From: Adelphocoris suturalis
Lineage: Eukaryota; Arthropoda; Insecta; Hemiptera; Miridae
NCBI GenBank assembly: GCA_030762985.1
Contig: CM061042.1
Coordinates: forward strand, 25,767,706-25,831,705
DNA: 64,000 bases
Direction: 5' to 3'
Within the stretch, counting starts at the first letter, position 1. Every line of letters begins with the position of its first letter. A model generated the notes under the pieces. That model had not been told where the DNA came from. It saw only the letters and a list, made by a program, of their open reading frames with translations, and ran no database searches. Positions 54,641 through 64,000 of the stretch are shown here, one piece after another. Position numbers and translations under genes: made by a program.

Positions 54641-55195
54641 GCTGGTAGAGACGGAGCACCTGCTATTTGCTTAGTTGCCGCATCATGAAGTAGGATTCGG
54701 GCACCATGAGTTTGTAGACACCGCTTTTCTCATTTTTCCCCTGACAGGCCCGGCAAAGGGTATACACTTTGACTACAACTAGAACGGCCACTCGGAATGC
54801 ATAATAATATCAGTAGCCACAGGCCTCGATGCTCTCTGAAGCCTATTCCACCCACTGGAAGGAAGAGGGCGGACAGCAAAGTCGGAGTTCTTTACTGTCC
54901 ATTAAATTATGCAGCTCAGCAGATAAACTGGATTTAGGACTAGTCGGTGAAACTCGATCGCACCACTACAACTGCTGGATGACAAAGTCGAGGCCAACAG
55001 ACTGCCGACGACCTCCCAGCTTCAGCCCCTAAGGGCAAGGAGGTGCTGGCGGCATTGAGATGGGACGCTACTGGGTGAAAAGAGAGAGACAATACTAATC
55101 CTACGGGCCTTGCCCGTGTGGATGGAGGCACTTGGGACGCCAGGTGTAAAGCCCAGCATATTAAAAAAAATAATAATAGAAAATAAATAAATAAG
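54641..55195 (+). mobile_element. GC-richer segment with A-rich tail, possible retroposon 3' end
   Basis: A GC-richer stretch ends GCCAGGTGTAAAGCCCAGC followed by ATTAAAAAAAATAATAATAG and further A-rich units (to about 55195). This is the appearance of a non-LTR element or processed-transcript 3' end. Frames of 60-70 codons on both strands show no RT motif. No second copy in the window. Confidence 0.28.
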
Positions 55196-57000
55196 TAAAA
55201 TGAAAAGTTTCAGTCTTGCGGCATAACCATATAAGCGAAAGAGTAGTCGTTCTCATTGATTAACTCGCTAAATATGAAACATTAAATCTAATTTCCGAAA
55301 ACTAGCAGAACTCACAAACAACAAAAATCGTAAATAAAATTCAGTGGGAAATCGGTCTTTTTCTCTGTTCTTGTTAGTCAAAATGTGTTGGCAATGGTTC
55401 CAATGAATTCCCAGTAGGAAAATATGTACGAGCAACCACTATTACGATATTCAAAAATTGTATTACATATAGAGGTTTCAAAACGTAAAACTATTATCTA
55501 AAAAACTCTATCTCTAAATATCTCGAGAACGGTTTGAGTTACCAATGCGCGGTTTATCTCATTTTATCCTATACGTTTTGTTACAATTATTTTTTAATAA
55601 TGAATCTCACGATTTTAACGATTTCGAAGATTTTAATAAGGAATATTTCTGTGCCAAATAAACCCTCTCTAGCTCGATTTGTTTGAAAAGTTAGAGCGCG
55701 TAAGGGTGGGCATAATAAATAGAAGGTGAAACACCAAAAAGAAAAATATCTAGATTTTAAGAATGCGTAAAACAAAATTTTATTCAATTATTATTGTTAC
55801 TTTTTTTATTTTACATTATTTTTTTATTGAAATATTCGATATCAACCAGTTAAAATGGACCACACTGCTCAGGCGATTTTCGAATTTATTGTCTTTCTTC
55901 CTCCCTCCAAAAACGAAACAACTAATCTGAGCTTTCTCTTTCCACTTCCTTATATTGATAATACTAAAACGAATCAAACTTGAATTATAAGTGCGGTTAA
56001 ATAGATGTTCACCTTAACAAATATTATAATAATAAAAAAGTAATACTACAATTATCACACAACTATATTTCTGAATCAAAGAGAAAACAATAACGAATCG
56101 GTCAAAATTGAGGCTGAAACCATAGTTTGGTGGAAAAACGCGGTTTTGGGGTTTCACCTCTTCCTTCAAACTTCAACATCGAAACTGAATTTCAAAATTA
56201 AGGATGAGGCAGCCCGAACAAGATTTTGGGATAAATCATACGTCATTAATAATTGTTTAATTAATTTATTTGTTTTTCACCCAAAGGTTCAACAAACGCA
56301 GGTTCTATAAATTTGACTCGGTTATCCAAAAAATGGTAAGAAAACCATCCAATAATACTACTTGTGGTTGATTTGGCCTTCAAATATAGTGAATTCTAAT
56401 ACATCGGCGACTATTAAAAAATAATTAACAAAGCTAATGCGAAGCCTCGTTAAACTAATTAAATTGTTATGAGTTCGGTTAAAATGCCATTATGAACTGA
56501 GGGAGGTAATGAACTGTTACCGTTAAACACAATAACAAAAGTGTAAAGGAATTTACTTTGATCGAAATTATACCAAGTTATAAAATACAGTCTGACGGAT
56601 AGAATTGCATTTTATTCGTTGGCAGCGTCATGAATATTTTTGTTTGAAAATTTATCGCTTTCACTGCGATAAACACTTCAAGGAACGAAATAATTCTAGA
56701 TATCGGAAATTCAATTGCGTCCCGTGCTGCCCCTTGACCCACATTATTGCAATCGATGTATGATTAGCCTGACCTCTCATTCTACAGTTTAGTCTTCAAT
56801 AAGAATTCCGATGGAGGTAACCTAGTCAGAAATTCTATACTAATATTCAATTTTTCAATCCAATAAATGTTCATTTTCAACCACAGTACAATTAGTAATT
56901 ACACTTGACATAGATACATACAGAGCATTACTCACACAGTGAATCGACTTTATTATAAGTTTTGTCACTTCTAGATAGAAGGACTTTTGAGGCGTGGGTA
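55196..57000. other. Intergenic with a short family F fragment
   Basis: AAAGTTTCAGTCTTGCGGCA then ATATAAGCGAAAG (55203-55243) is the diverged start of family F. The rest, to 57000, is very A/T rich with no frame of note and no recurrent repeat. Confidence 0.4.
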
Positions 57001-57150
57001 GGTGATTTATTTTATATTATTAATTTGCAGTAGGTGTGTCAGATCGTGCTGAATACAAAAGGACCAGTAAAGAGTAGGTGTGTTATTTACTTTAATTTAA
57101 TTTTTCCTCGGTAGTCGTTCGTCTACACTTATGTAGATATATTTGGACAA
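57001..57150 (+). repeat. Second copy of the leader-like block D
   Basis: GGTAGGTGATTTATTTTATA, TAATTTGCAGTAGGTGTGTC and TTTAATTTTTCCTCGGTAG follow the order of 34010-34130 (GGTAGGTGATTTATTTATTT, TTTTTAGTTGGTGCGTCAG, TAATTTCTCCTTGGTGGG). No TATA box or palindrome pair precedes this copy. Confidence 0.4.
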
Positions 57151-57296
57151 TGTATAATAGGCTTAATTTAATAACTTATTATACAGAAATGATCGACGTA
57201 GAAGAGCTGTATACTGAAATAATAATCCTTTGTGTAATAATTTGCAGCGTTTTTATCACCAATCTTCTTTTAGCGAATTTTCAAAAAAAAAAAAAA

Positions 57297-57645
57297 AAAC
57301 TATTTAGATGGCTTTGAAATTTTAAAAGTGGGTTAGAAGGGTCGGGGATGCCCTACGAATCCGTTTCATATTATGTATTTCCTTCTAGACGATAACCCCC
57401 TCTATAAACGGCGTAAAAAATTCTTTACAACGCGGAAAAAATCCGTCCAGGCAAAAGATGGTTCGTTGACCAGCCTTATCGCTCTAGAATTTCAGGCTCA
57501 AATTTACAATTTAATGGCCCAAAAAATGTTTAAAAAATCGGGTTTTTTACAAAAGGGCATGTGGGGTGTCACGGTCGAAGTATTTTTCAGTGCTGAGTCG
57601 ATAGTGACCACTCCCAGATCTGTAAGAATCATGATAAGTGAGAAA
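57297..57645 (+). repeat. Repeat E, copy 2
   Basis: ATTTAGATGGCTTTGAA, GTCGGGGATGCCCTAC, GGGCATGTGGGGTGTCACGG and TATTTTTCAGTGCTGAGTCG correspond to 27955-28170. It has about 130 bp more in the middle. A 100-codon frame (57373-57675) crosses it; no family is recognised. Confidence 0.5.
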
Positions 57646-57829
57646 TATCAATTTTCAGGTGAAAAATGCCCATGATTGACCAAATTTTCGAGTTCGGCTG
57701 CGTGTTCTAAAATTGTCTTTGCGATCTCGTCACACGGCTGTCCCCTCAGTTTTATTCAGGACTTGGTTGGCCTCAATGATCAGAATTCAAGTGCCAAATT
57801 TAATGTTATCCACAACTTTTCTTTGAAAA
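57646..57829 (+). other. Probable unreadable upstream part of the LINE tail
   Basis: A 67-codon frame (57676-57879) is open, but its translation does not match an RT. It may be the eroded segment before the readable C-terminus. Confidence 0.25.
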
Positions 57830-58255
57830 TTCGCACTATTAGTCATGCTAATAGATTAGGGGCTGCACACACTTGCTGATCGTCGGAAGATCAAGGAAGT
57901 TATTTTCTTTCATAAATTATTGAATGGTCTGTACGCAAGTTTTGCTTGAGATAGTAAACTTTAGGATATATTCCTAATCCACTAGGTCAAATGATTCATT
58001 TGTGCCATATTTTACTAGAACAAATTATTCATTTAATAACCCATTAGTTAGGATCAGAGATTAATTAATTACATTCATACTGAATTATAACTCTCTAAGA
58101 AGAAAATTAATGAATTATTATTCCTGCTCTATGTGATTAGAAGTATTTTATCATTTCCCCCCTTTATTCACAGATGTATGTATCATTTTCTTTTTGTAAT
58201 TGGAATTTTATCCCGTTTGTATGGATAAATATTTAAAAAAAGTAATAATAATAAA
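57830..58255 (+). pseudogene. LINE ORF2 C-terminal tail and 3' end (CR1/Jockey-like)
   Basis: From 57872 one frame reads LADRRKIKEVIFFHKLLNG, matching the conserved RR....L...LNG segment after the LINE RT. After a frame change, 57996-58136 reads SFVPYFTRTNYSFNNPLVR, then IRD, a stop, and LITFILNYNSLRRKLMNYY, ending at TGA (58134-58136). Such ..P..RT....NSP..R... tails close ORF2 in CR1/Jockey-like elements. A roughly 110-bp A/T-rich 3' UTR ends in TAATAATAATAAA (58242-58254), a short terminal repeat typical of such elements. A frameshift and a premature stop make it dead. It may belong to the same family as 11561-12387, which lacks this end. Confidence 0.7.
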
Positions 58256-58766
58256 CGCTGCATGACTTTTACGCTTTTTGCTCCTTTATTACGTCATCAA
58301 TTCAATCAGATTGTTCTTGGTTGCAGTTCTTCAGCTCTGGTAATCATCATGTTATAACAATGGGTAATGGAAAAGACGGGTACCCTTCTAAAAATCAATC
58401 TACCAAGGTCAAGCTCTCCTCTTGTTGAGGTTCTTTGTAGAGCATCAGACTCTTTTTTGACAAGCCATTGTTCTACACATCTGGTTTTTTTGACATTCCG
58501 AGTCATTGCTAACGATATCGTGACTTGTCTAGCCCTCCGAGTTTATGGATTTTGTCACGTTTCACATTCGAACTATTAACGATAAATGAGATTTGAAAAG
58601 GCGGTTTCGTGGAAGGATCTTAAGAAACAATGACTAACAACACAATGATTGCAGACAGTTCATTTACAAGACAGTTCCTAATTTTCAAACAAATTATTGT
58701 ACGACTATTGATCTTATAATGCTAGAAATGAAATTTGGATAATCTGTCTGCACCAACAGTTCTTTA
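58256..58766. other. Intergenic, nothing recognised
   Basis: Antisense-overlapping frames at 58306-58579 only. Confidence 0.35.
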
Positions 58767-59190
58767 ACTTTCTTGCATCCTGAGAATCGCATTTCGAAGA
58801 TTACCGCTACAAATCTGGTTCTCAGAAGCGCGAAATCTAAATAGAAACTTGATAATCCCTCATTCTACCGATCTCCTCCTTCAAAATTGATTATTTATGG
58901 TTACTTTAACTTTCTTGCAACCTGAGTGCACATTTCGAAGATTACCGCTACAAATCTGGTTCTCAGAAGAGCAAAGAGCGAAATCTAAAAAGGAACTTGA
59001 TATTCCCTTATTCTACTGATCTCCTCCTTCAAAATGGCTTATTTATGGTTACTTTGACTTTCTTGCAAGCAGAGTGCACATTTCGAAGATTACCGCTAAA
59101 GATCTGGTTCTCAGAAGCGCGAAATCTAAATAGAAACTTGATGTTCTCTCATTCTACCGATCTCCTTCTTCAAAATGGATTATTTTTGGT
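58767..59190 (+). repeat. Three tandem copies of a ~145-bp unit
   Basis: ACTTTCTTGCA starts units at 58767, 58909 and 59057 (spacings 142 and 148). Shared blocks are CATTTCGAAGATTACCGCTA, ATCTGGTTCTCAGAAG, GCGAAATCTAAA and CCGATCTCCTCCTTCAAAAT. Fairly well conserved; the middle unit has an extra AGCAAA. No ORF. Confidence 0.8.
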
Positions 59191-59254
59191 AAATTAATAA
59201 TGATTATCACACTTGGAGGTTTTTGAAAAAAAAAAAAAAACGCTTCTCAACTGA

Positions 59255-60010
59255 TTAACGAATTTTTGTAGAAAGTGAAGCTATTGTGTGGCTAAATTTA
59301 AAATACTTAGGTAAATATTTTCCCATATTTTCTTAATCGAAATCCAGCCATTATGAAACAATGCCTGAATTTTAACGCTTTTAGCAAATTTTCGTAGAAA
59401 AAAAATAAAAATAAATAAAAAATAGAAGATACAAAATCCGTTCTTTCGCCAAAATTCCAAAAGAAAGGATGAGTTGGTCAGGCAGAATATTTTTAGCTCA
59501 ATAAATTGGTCAAGTCCCGAAAAATGGCGAAATCTCCATGTTTATATTTTCTATGGAACTGTTAATCAAATTAAATGTATCAACTATATACTAGAACATT
59601 AAAAATTTTATGGACAACATTATACTGAAAAATAACTTGAATTTCATTAGTATGCAATGTTGTTTACTTGGACAGTTCAAATTATAACAAGACTTCACAG
59701 AAACGGCCTTTCTATCCTTAAACTGGTTTTTGATTAATCTTTAATGAATTAAAAATTAATTTAAAAAACCAATTTAAGGACAGAAAGGCCTTTTTTGTAA
59801 AGTCTTATTTCATTACTATGTGCTAAAAAATCGTAAAAAAACGTTTTTAAAAAAAATTATAATAATAATAATTTTTTTATTTGAATTGCGGACTATTTTT
59901 GGAATATGTTTCTTGCCCAAAAATTGATAGCTAACAATGTCATTGCACTCCAAGTGCTCAAATTTTAAAACAATTCAATAGCAACATGATAAGATAATTT
60001 ACGGAAATTC
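59255..60010 (-). repeat. Family F copy without microsatellite
   Basis: Plus-strand order: TTTTTGTAGAAAGTGAAGCT (3' end), GTTCTTTCGCCAAAATTCC, AAAGGATGAGTTGGTCAGGC, TCAATAAATTGGTCAAG, an A/T-rich body, GTGCTCAAATTTTAAAACAA, and GATAATTTACGGAAATTCG. The long dinucleotide run is absent. An insertion-like hairpin sits inside at 59688-59807. Confidence 0.55.
59688..59807. repeat. Hairpin, ~44-bp arms, ~31-bp loop
   Basis: ACTTCACAGAAACGGCCTTT (59692) pairs with AAAGGCCTTTTTTGTAAAGT (59785), and TCCTTAAACTGGTTTTT with AAAAAACCAATTTAAGGA. About 38 of 44 positions pair by eye. Size and shape suit a small foldback element or a precursor-RNA-like hairpin. There is no second copy in the window. Confidence 0.55.
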
Positions 60011-61404
60011 GAATTTTCTCTCCAAGCTGTTTTCTCTCGCCTTTGGGTGGTAATTTGCACGGTTTTCCACTCCAAGTCTTTATTCAAGAAATATATAGAG
60101 AAGAAATCGACAAGAGTCATTGACATCAAAAGACAGGATGTTGAATTGACATAGATTCAATTCCATTCCACACGTCCCGTTACTGCAAGAAATTTCTCTT
60201 TTTTTCCGTCGCGTTCCGCTTTTTACAGGAGTTACCAACCAAGTTGGGACTCAATTTATTCCATCGTATATCACATAAATACAATATCATATAAACACGG
60301 CCACAATGGTATACATTAATCCACAAATTAATGGATTTCAGCAGAAAAAACAGTTTGTAAACGAAAATCCACACTTCTTGGGTTCGTTAAACATTAGCTG
60401 AAAAAAGAAATAATCAAAATTAAAAAAAAAAAAATTCTTTGATCATGACGTGGACGAAAAGTAACCCAGACTTAAGTGGAGAGATACGGACTTTGGTTCA
60501 GAAAAATTGACCTAGGGGCCAAGGTTGCAACTACTGGCCCCTGGCATTGGTTCGAAAACTTTCTTTATGCTTTTCTCAACAATCTGGGACCAATTTTAGC
60601 GCGCACATATTTGAACGATTTTTTCTACCTAATTTGGAAAAATATTCATAAAAATCTTGTTTAAAGATAATGTACTCATCTTCGGATCCACTTGTTGGCT
60701 ATGATTACCAATCAGCAAAGCTCTCCTCATTTTGGAAATAATAAAAAAAATTGCTCACAATACTTTAAAATTTCCGAATTTCCTGCGAACTTTTCTAAGC
60801 AGATTTAGGGAAAGCCTTGGCAGGCTTGGGTGTTTCAAGAACTGTAGAATAAAGGATAAAATTTTGAAATTGTAGAAAAATATGAAAAAATTGTTTCGAT
60901 CACGTTTTTGGGGGTTTTGGACCAATGTGCGGCTGTCGAGTCTGAATGCAACTATAATAGCACGATGCACGCGGGTTCAGATTCGGAGCGATGATGTTAC
61001 TCAAGATCACGGGAACAATTAATCGCTTCACTCGTGAGAGAGTCATTCTTTTGAGCAGCTCACCGTAATTGTTGCCAGCATCAAAGAAAACGTTTGGTTC
61101 CAACCACCGAACAAGGTTAGTTCATATCTCGTCAGTTCACACGCAAAAATATAATTGACGTAGTACCCATTCAAAGCCTACAATTGCCTCGTGTAGTAAA
61201 TCGCTTGAACAAACAAGGCGTACGTGGAAATTATCCCAACTGAGGCGTCAGAGTGGAGCCATATCGCTTGGGAACTGAATCAAAGCGTGGGAGACGGGAT
61301 GTTATGACATTTTTGTTTTCGACACGTTTAAAAAAGAAATAGATTTACTAACTGCACCGTGCGAAGGCTTGCAATGCTGATTCGGGTTGGTTCAACTAAG
61401 GAAT
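60011..61404. other. Intergenic, no confident gene
   Basis: Frames at 60476-60664 (+) and 60900-61125 (-, with NLVRWLEPNVFFDAGNNYG) are protein-like but short, unrecognised and without clear splice context. Confidence 0.3.
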
Positions 61405-61540
61405 GCACCATGCAGCAAGATCGTATTGAGCGAATTTTCGTAAAAAATCGTATATTATGATTCTTGTTATGAAATTTGAGCACTTAAGTGCAAAGAAATT
61501 GTTTTAACTACCGAAAAACGTATGCCAAGTTAGGTGGGCA
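61405..61540 (+). repeat. Family F 5' fragment
   Basis: CACCATGCAGCAAGATCG, GAGCGAATTTTCGTAAAAAA and TTATGAAATTTGAGCACTT, as in the 24962 copy. Confidence 0.55.
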
Positions 61541-61659
61541 GTGTAGCTTCCTCACATATTGCAACATGGACATAAAGTGGTTAAAGAGAGCAAATTCGAG
61601 TCGAAATCATTGACAAGTCAACGTTATAAGAAAATCGTTTTTGCGCAAGGTCACTGACT
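61541..61659. other. Short spacer
   Basis: Nothing recognised. Confidence 0.35.
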
Positions 61660-62070
61660 ACAATTTTTTCAACGGTAATGAAATTTATAGGGGTCTAGGA
61701 GCTAAACCGCACAACCCTTGCAAATTTCATAAAAATTTCATTATGGACCTGTCCATTAGTGTCGGAGTTTTTTCTGTATCAATCAAATTCAGTTCTGCGC
61801 ATGCGCTATAGTTATTCCTCTGCCAATCGCGATACAATAAAAAAGGAATTTTCCTGGAACATATAACCATCTACTCCAAGAGTTTGAACGAACGAACGAA
61901 TCGACGTTACAATAAATTAACTATTGCGCATGCTCACAGACTACTATTTATGTGACGGCAATGAAAGTTATAGGAGATCGTCTACAAGCTATTCCGCACA
62001 ATCTCTGAAAATTTCATTAAAATCGGATGAAAACTGATGAAATTGGGCTTGTTACAAGGATTTGAGGACG
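61660..62070 (-). repeat. Repeat K, two units, inverted relative to the main array
   Basis: CCGCACAACCCTTGCAAATT then CATAAAAATTTCAT (61707) and CCGCACAATCTCTGAAAATT then CATTAAAATCGGATG (61998) are reverse complements of the K core at 62288. Units are about 290 bp apart. Confidence 0.55.
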
Positions 62071-62269
62071 CACTACAGACGGACACGGAAAGAAAGTTGT
62101 TCAGAATAGTCTAAAACGTAAAATGCGGGTGGAAATTTTGACTTTGAAGACAAAAACTTTTTCATCTCCCCAAAGTGATAACAATGCTTCTGCTATCTAT
62201 AGGTAGACTCGGAAGCAATATCTTTAGTTTCGTGTTAGTCTGTGTGAGTTTGTGTGTCCGCAACAAACT

Positions 62270-62811
62270 TAATTTCCACTTAGTTTTCATCCGATTTCGA
62301 TGAAATATTCAAGGACTGTGCGGGTTAGGCTGTACATGGTCCCCTATCAGTTTAATTGTACCCAAATCAATACTACGAGTACATTCTGCACATGCGCAAA
62401 CGTAAATTGATTAAATCATTTGTCCCCATTTACTCCAAAAATTTAATTTTCATGTACCTCCCTACAGTACTAGAAGTAATGTTTTATTTTATAACCCTAC
62501 ATCACCAACAAATTACCTCCTCAACAGTCCGATTCGCAGGGCTCAAACAGCATTCAATCACATAAAGAGCGATAGTTTTGATTTATTTTTTGATTCGATA
62601 GTTGCACTTAAGCGGACACTAAATTGAATTTTTCTTTTTCTTTGCAGTATAGCAAATTTTTCTGTTATTTTTTTCTGTATCTTGTTTTAAGATATAAATA
62701 TAGTTTATTAGTTTTAGCTCTTCGAGTTTATCATCTGAATTTATGTTTTAAATATATATATATATTTCACGGTATGTAATTAACATTGTAATTGGGCACA
62801 TGCCCGTGTAT

Positions 62812-62852
<41 letters not shown>

Positions 62853-63840
62853 CCAATATCAATTTCAACACGATTGTACCAATAGTAGCTGCTGCGCAAG
62901 CGGGAATGGGAAAACCTTTTAACAAGCTTGATTTCTACAGTACCTATAGTATTAATTTTTCACGAAATGTGCGCCTGTAGATGATGATCCCTTATCAGTT
63001 TAATTGGGCCCAAATCAATACTACGAGTATATTAAGCGCAGGCGCAAACGTAAATTATATCAAACATTTTCTCACACTCTAGTCTCTCGAATTTGAAGGA
63101 TATTTGGGGGCAGCAGATTCAAACATCGATTTCAACACGATTGTAAGTAGGGGCCATAAGTAGATGCTGCGCATGCATGAATGGAAAAACCTCGTAACAA
63201 GCTTGATTTCTACAGTATTCATTCGATTTTGATGAATTTTTCGAGGAATGTGCTGATTAGGCAGTAGATGATCCCCCTATCAGTTTCATTGTTCCCAAAT
63301 CAATACTTCACTCTGCGAAAGTGTAAACGTAAACTGCATCATCATAGTTAAATTTCAGGTACATTCTCGTTCAAATTTTAAACTTAACTCCAGTTGTTTA
63401 GGATACAACAAACGGAATTTCATACAATTTTACGTTTTAGACAATTGCCTGTCTGTCTGTATGCTAATCCTTGTAACAAGTTCAATTTCTACAGATTCCA
63501 TCTGATTTTGATGATGTTTTCTGGGACTGTGCGGGATGGTCCCCTATCAATTTCATTGCACGCAAATCAATATTTAACACTGCGCAGGCGCAAACTTGGA
63601 ATCCATTGAACATTTCTGGATTTAACCGGAAAAGACGATACCATAATATCAGTTTCATCACAATCTGATTATAAGTAGCTTCTGCCTATTTATATATGAT
63701 GCGCGAATGTGAAATCCTTGTAACAAGCATTACGTACTCAACTAAATCTACAGTTTCCATTCGATTTCGATGAAATTTGTGCCGGAGATGGACCCTTATC
63801 ATTTCCATCAGATGAAAATTAGATCTCGCTAGTTGGGAAA
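62270..63840 (+). repeat. Repeat K, about five diverged tandem units
   Basis: The core is TCCGATTTCGATGAAAT, then GGACTGTGCGGG.., then CCCTATCAGTTTAATTG and CCCAAATCAATA, followed by GCGCA..CGCAAACGTAAA. The CTATCAGTTT element occurs at about 62346, 62992, 63279 and 63545, with a last weak version at 63796 (spacings 646, 287, 266, 251). The long first interval contains a 33-base A run (62816-62848). ACAAGCTTGATTTCTACAGT recurs before units from 62920 on. No coding content. Confidence 0.6.
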
Positions 63841-63909
63841 TGACGATTCGATTATGAAGCCAAACCTCAAGTCTTTGTGACAAGCATGAGATTTATAGTT
63901 CAAGAGTTT

Positions 63910-64000
63910 TTGCTCCTCATGATTAACACAACAATTATGTATTCCGTTCTTTTACCAAAAAATCAAGCATTCCAAAGAAAATGATGAGCTCGCAGGACAA
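63910..64000 (-). repeat. Family F fragment at window edge
   Basis: TTCCGTTCTTTTACCAAAAA then ATCAAGCATTCCAAAG and ATGATGAGCTCG repeat the family middle in reverse orientation. It continues beyond the window. Confidence 0.5.

Noticed and set aside
57676..57879. 67-codon frame as a separate gene
   Set aside because: Its 3' end overlaps the LINE C-terminus in another frame, and it shows no match of its own.
62792..62980. Plus frame with a lysine run
   Set aside because: The run is the 33-base A tract in array K.
1..64000. Bacterial or symbiont origin, or horizontal transfer
   Set aside because: No long ORFs, operons or bacterial genes. A GT-AG intron, LINE fragments and satellites show eukaryotic nuclear DNA.

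Overview
This window looks like nuclear DNA from an animal, most likely an arthropod. It is AT-rich, gene-poor and full of decayed mobile elements. Three observations point that way: broken Jockey- and CR1-like LINE reverse transcriptases, one small gene with a canonical GT-AG intron, and recurrent TACC/GGTA runs of the kind seen in insect assemblies. There are no operons, ribosome binding sites or long uninterrupted ORFs, so it is not bacterial or phage DNA. The species cannot be named from sequence alone. All similarities below were judged by eye, not computed.

Layout. 1-6.9 kb: AT-rich, no confident gene. 6.9-8.45 kb: relic of a LINE ORF2 (endonuclease, then the start of the RT). 9.07-10.37 kb: a LINE-tail repeat abutting a two-exon minus-strand gene for a 71-residue protein of unknown function. 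10.8 kb: tRNA-derived SINE head. 11.56-12.39 kb: broken CR1/Jockey-like RT. 12.65-13.2 kb: CpG-richer block followed by a candidate first coding exon (+). 13.8-15.2 kb: a dispersed repeat and a frameshifted Jockey ORF2 3' end (-). 15.3-27 kb: dispersed repeats, including family F, which carries an internal microsatellite. 27.3-29.8 kb: tandem repeat C with poly-G tracts. 30.15-30.96 kb: degenerate satellite. 32.2-33.25 kb: a palindrome with arms of about 500 bp. 33.3-34.5 kb: LTR/promoter-like block. 36.4-37.7 kb: three tandem copies of a ~430-bp unit. 37.9 kb: candidate symmetric exon (-). 38.0-41.0 kb: two further degenerate satellites. 44.7-45.95 kb: composite locus with a 21-bp minisatellite, a 309-bp duplication and a second palindrome. 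46.9-50.6 kb: degenerate arrays around a TCAGCTGA core. 52.1, 58.8 and 61.7-63.8 kb: more tandem arrays. 57.8-58.3 kb: the 3' end of another LINE.

The few coding signals do not form a shared pathway. The main content is repeat biology: several unrelated local satellites, two long foldbacks that could give hairpin RNA, and at least fourteen fragments of family F. Most short reading frames here are chance or repeat-driven. I found no tRNA, rRNA or CRISPR array and no complete mobile element.
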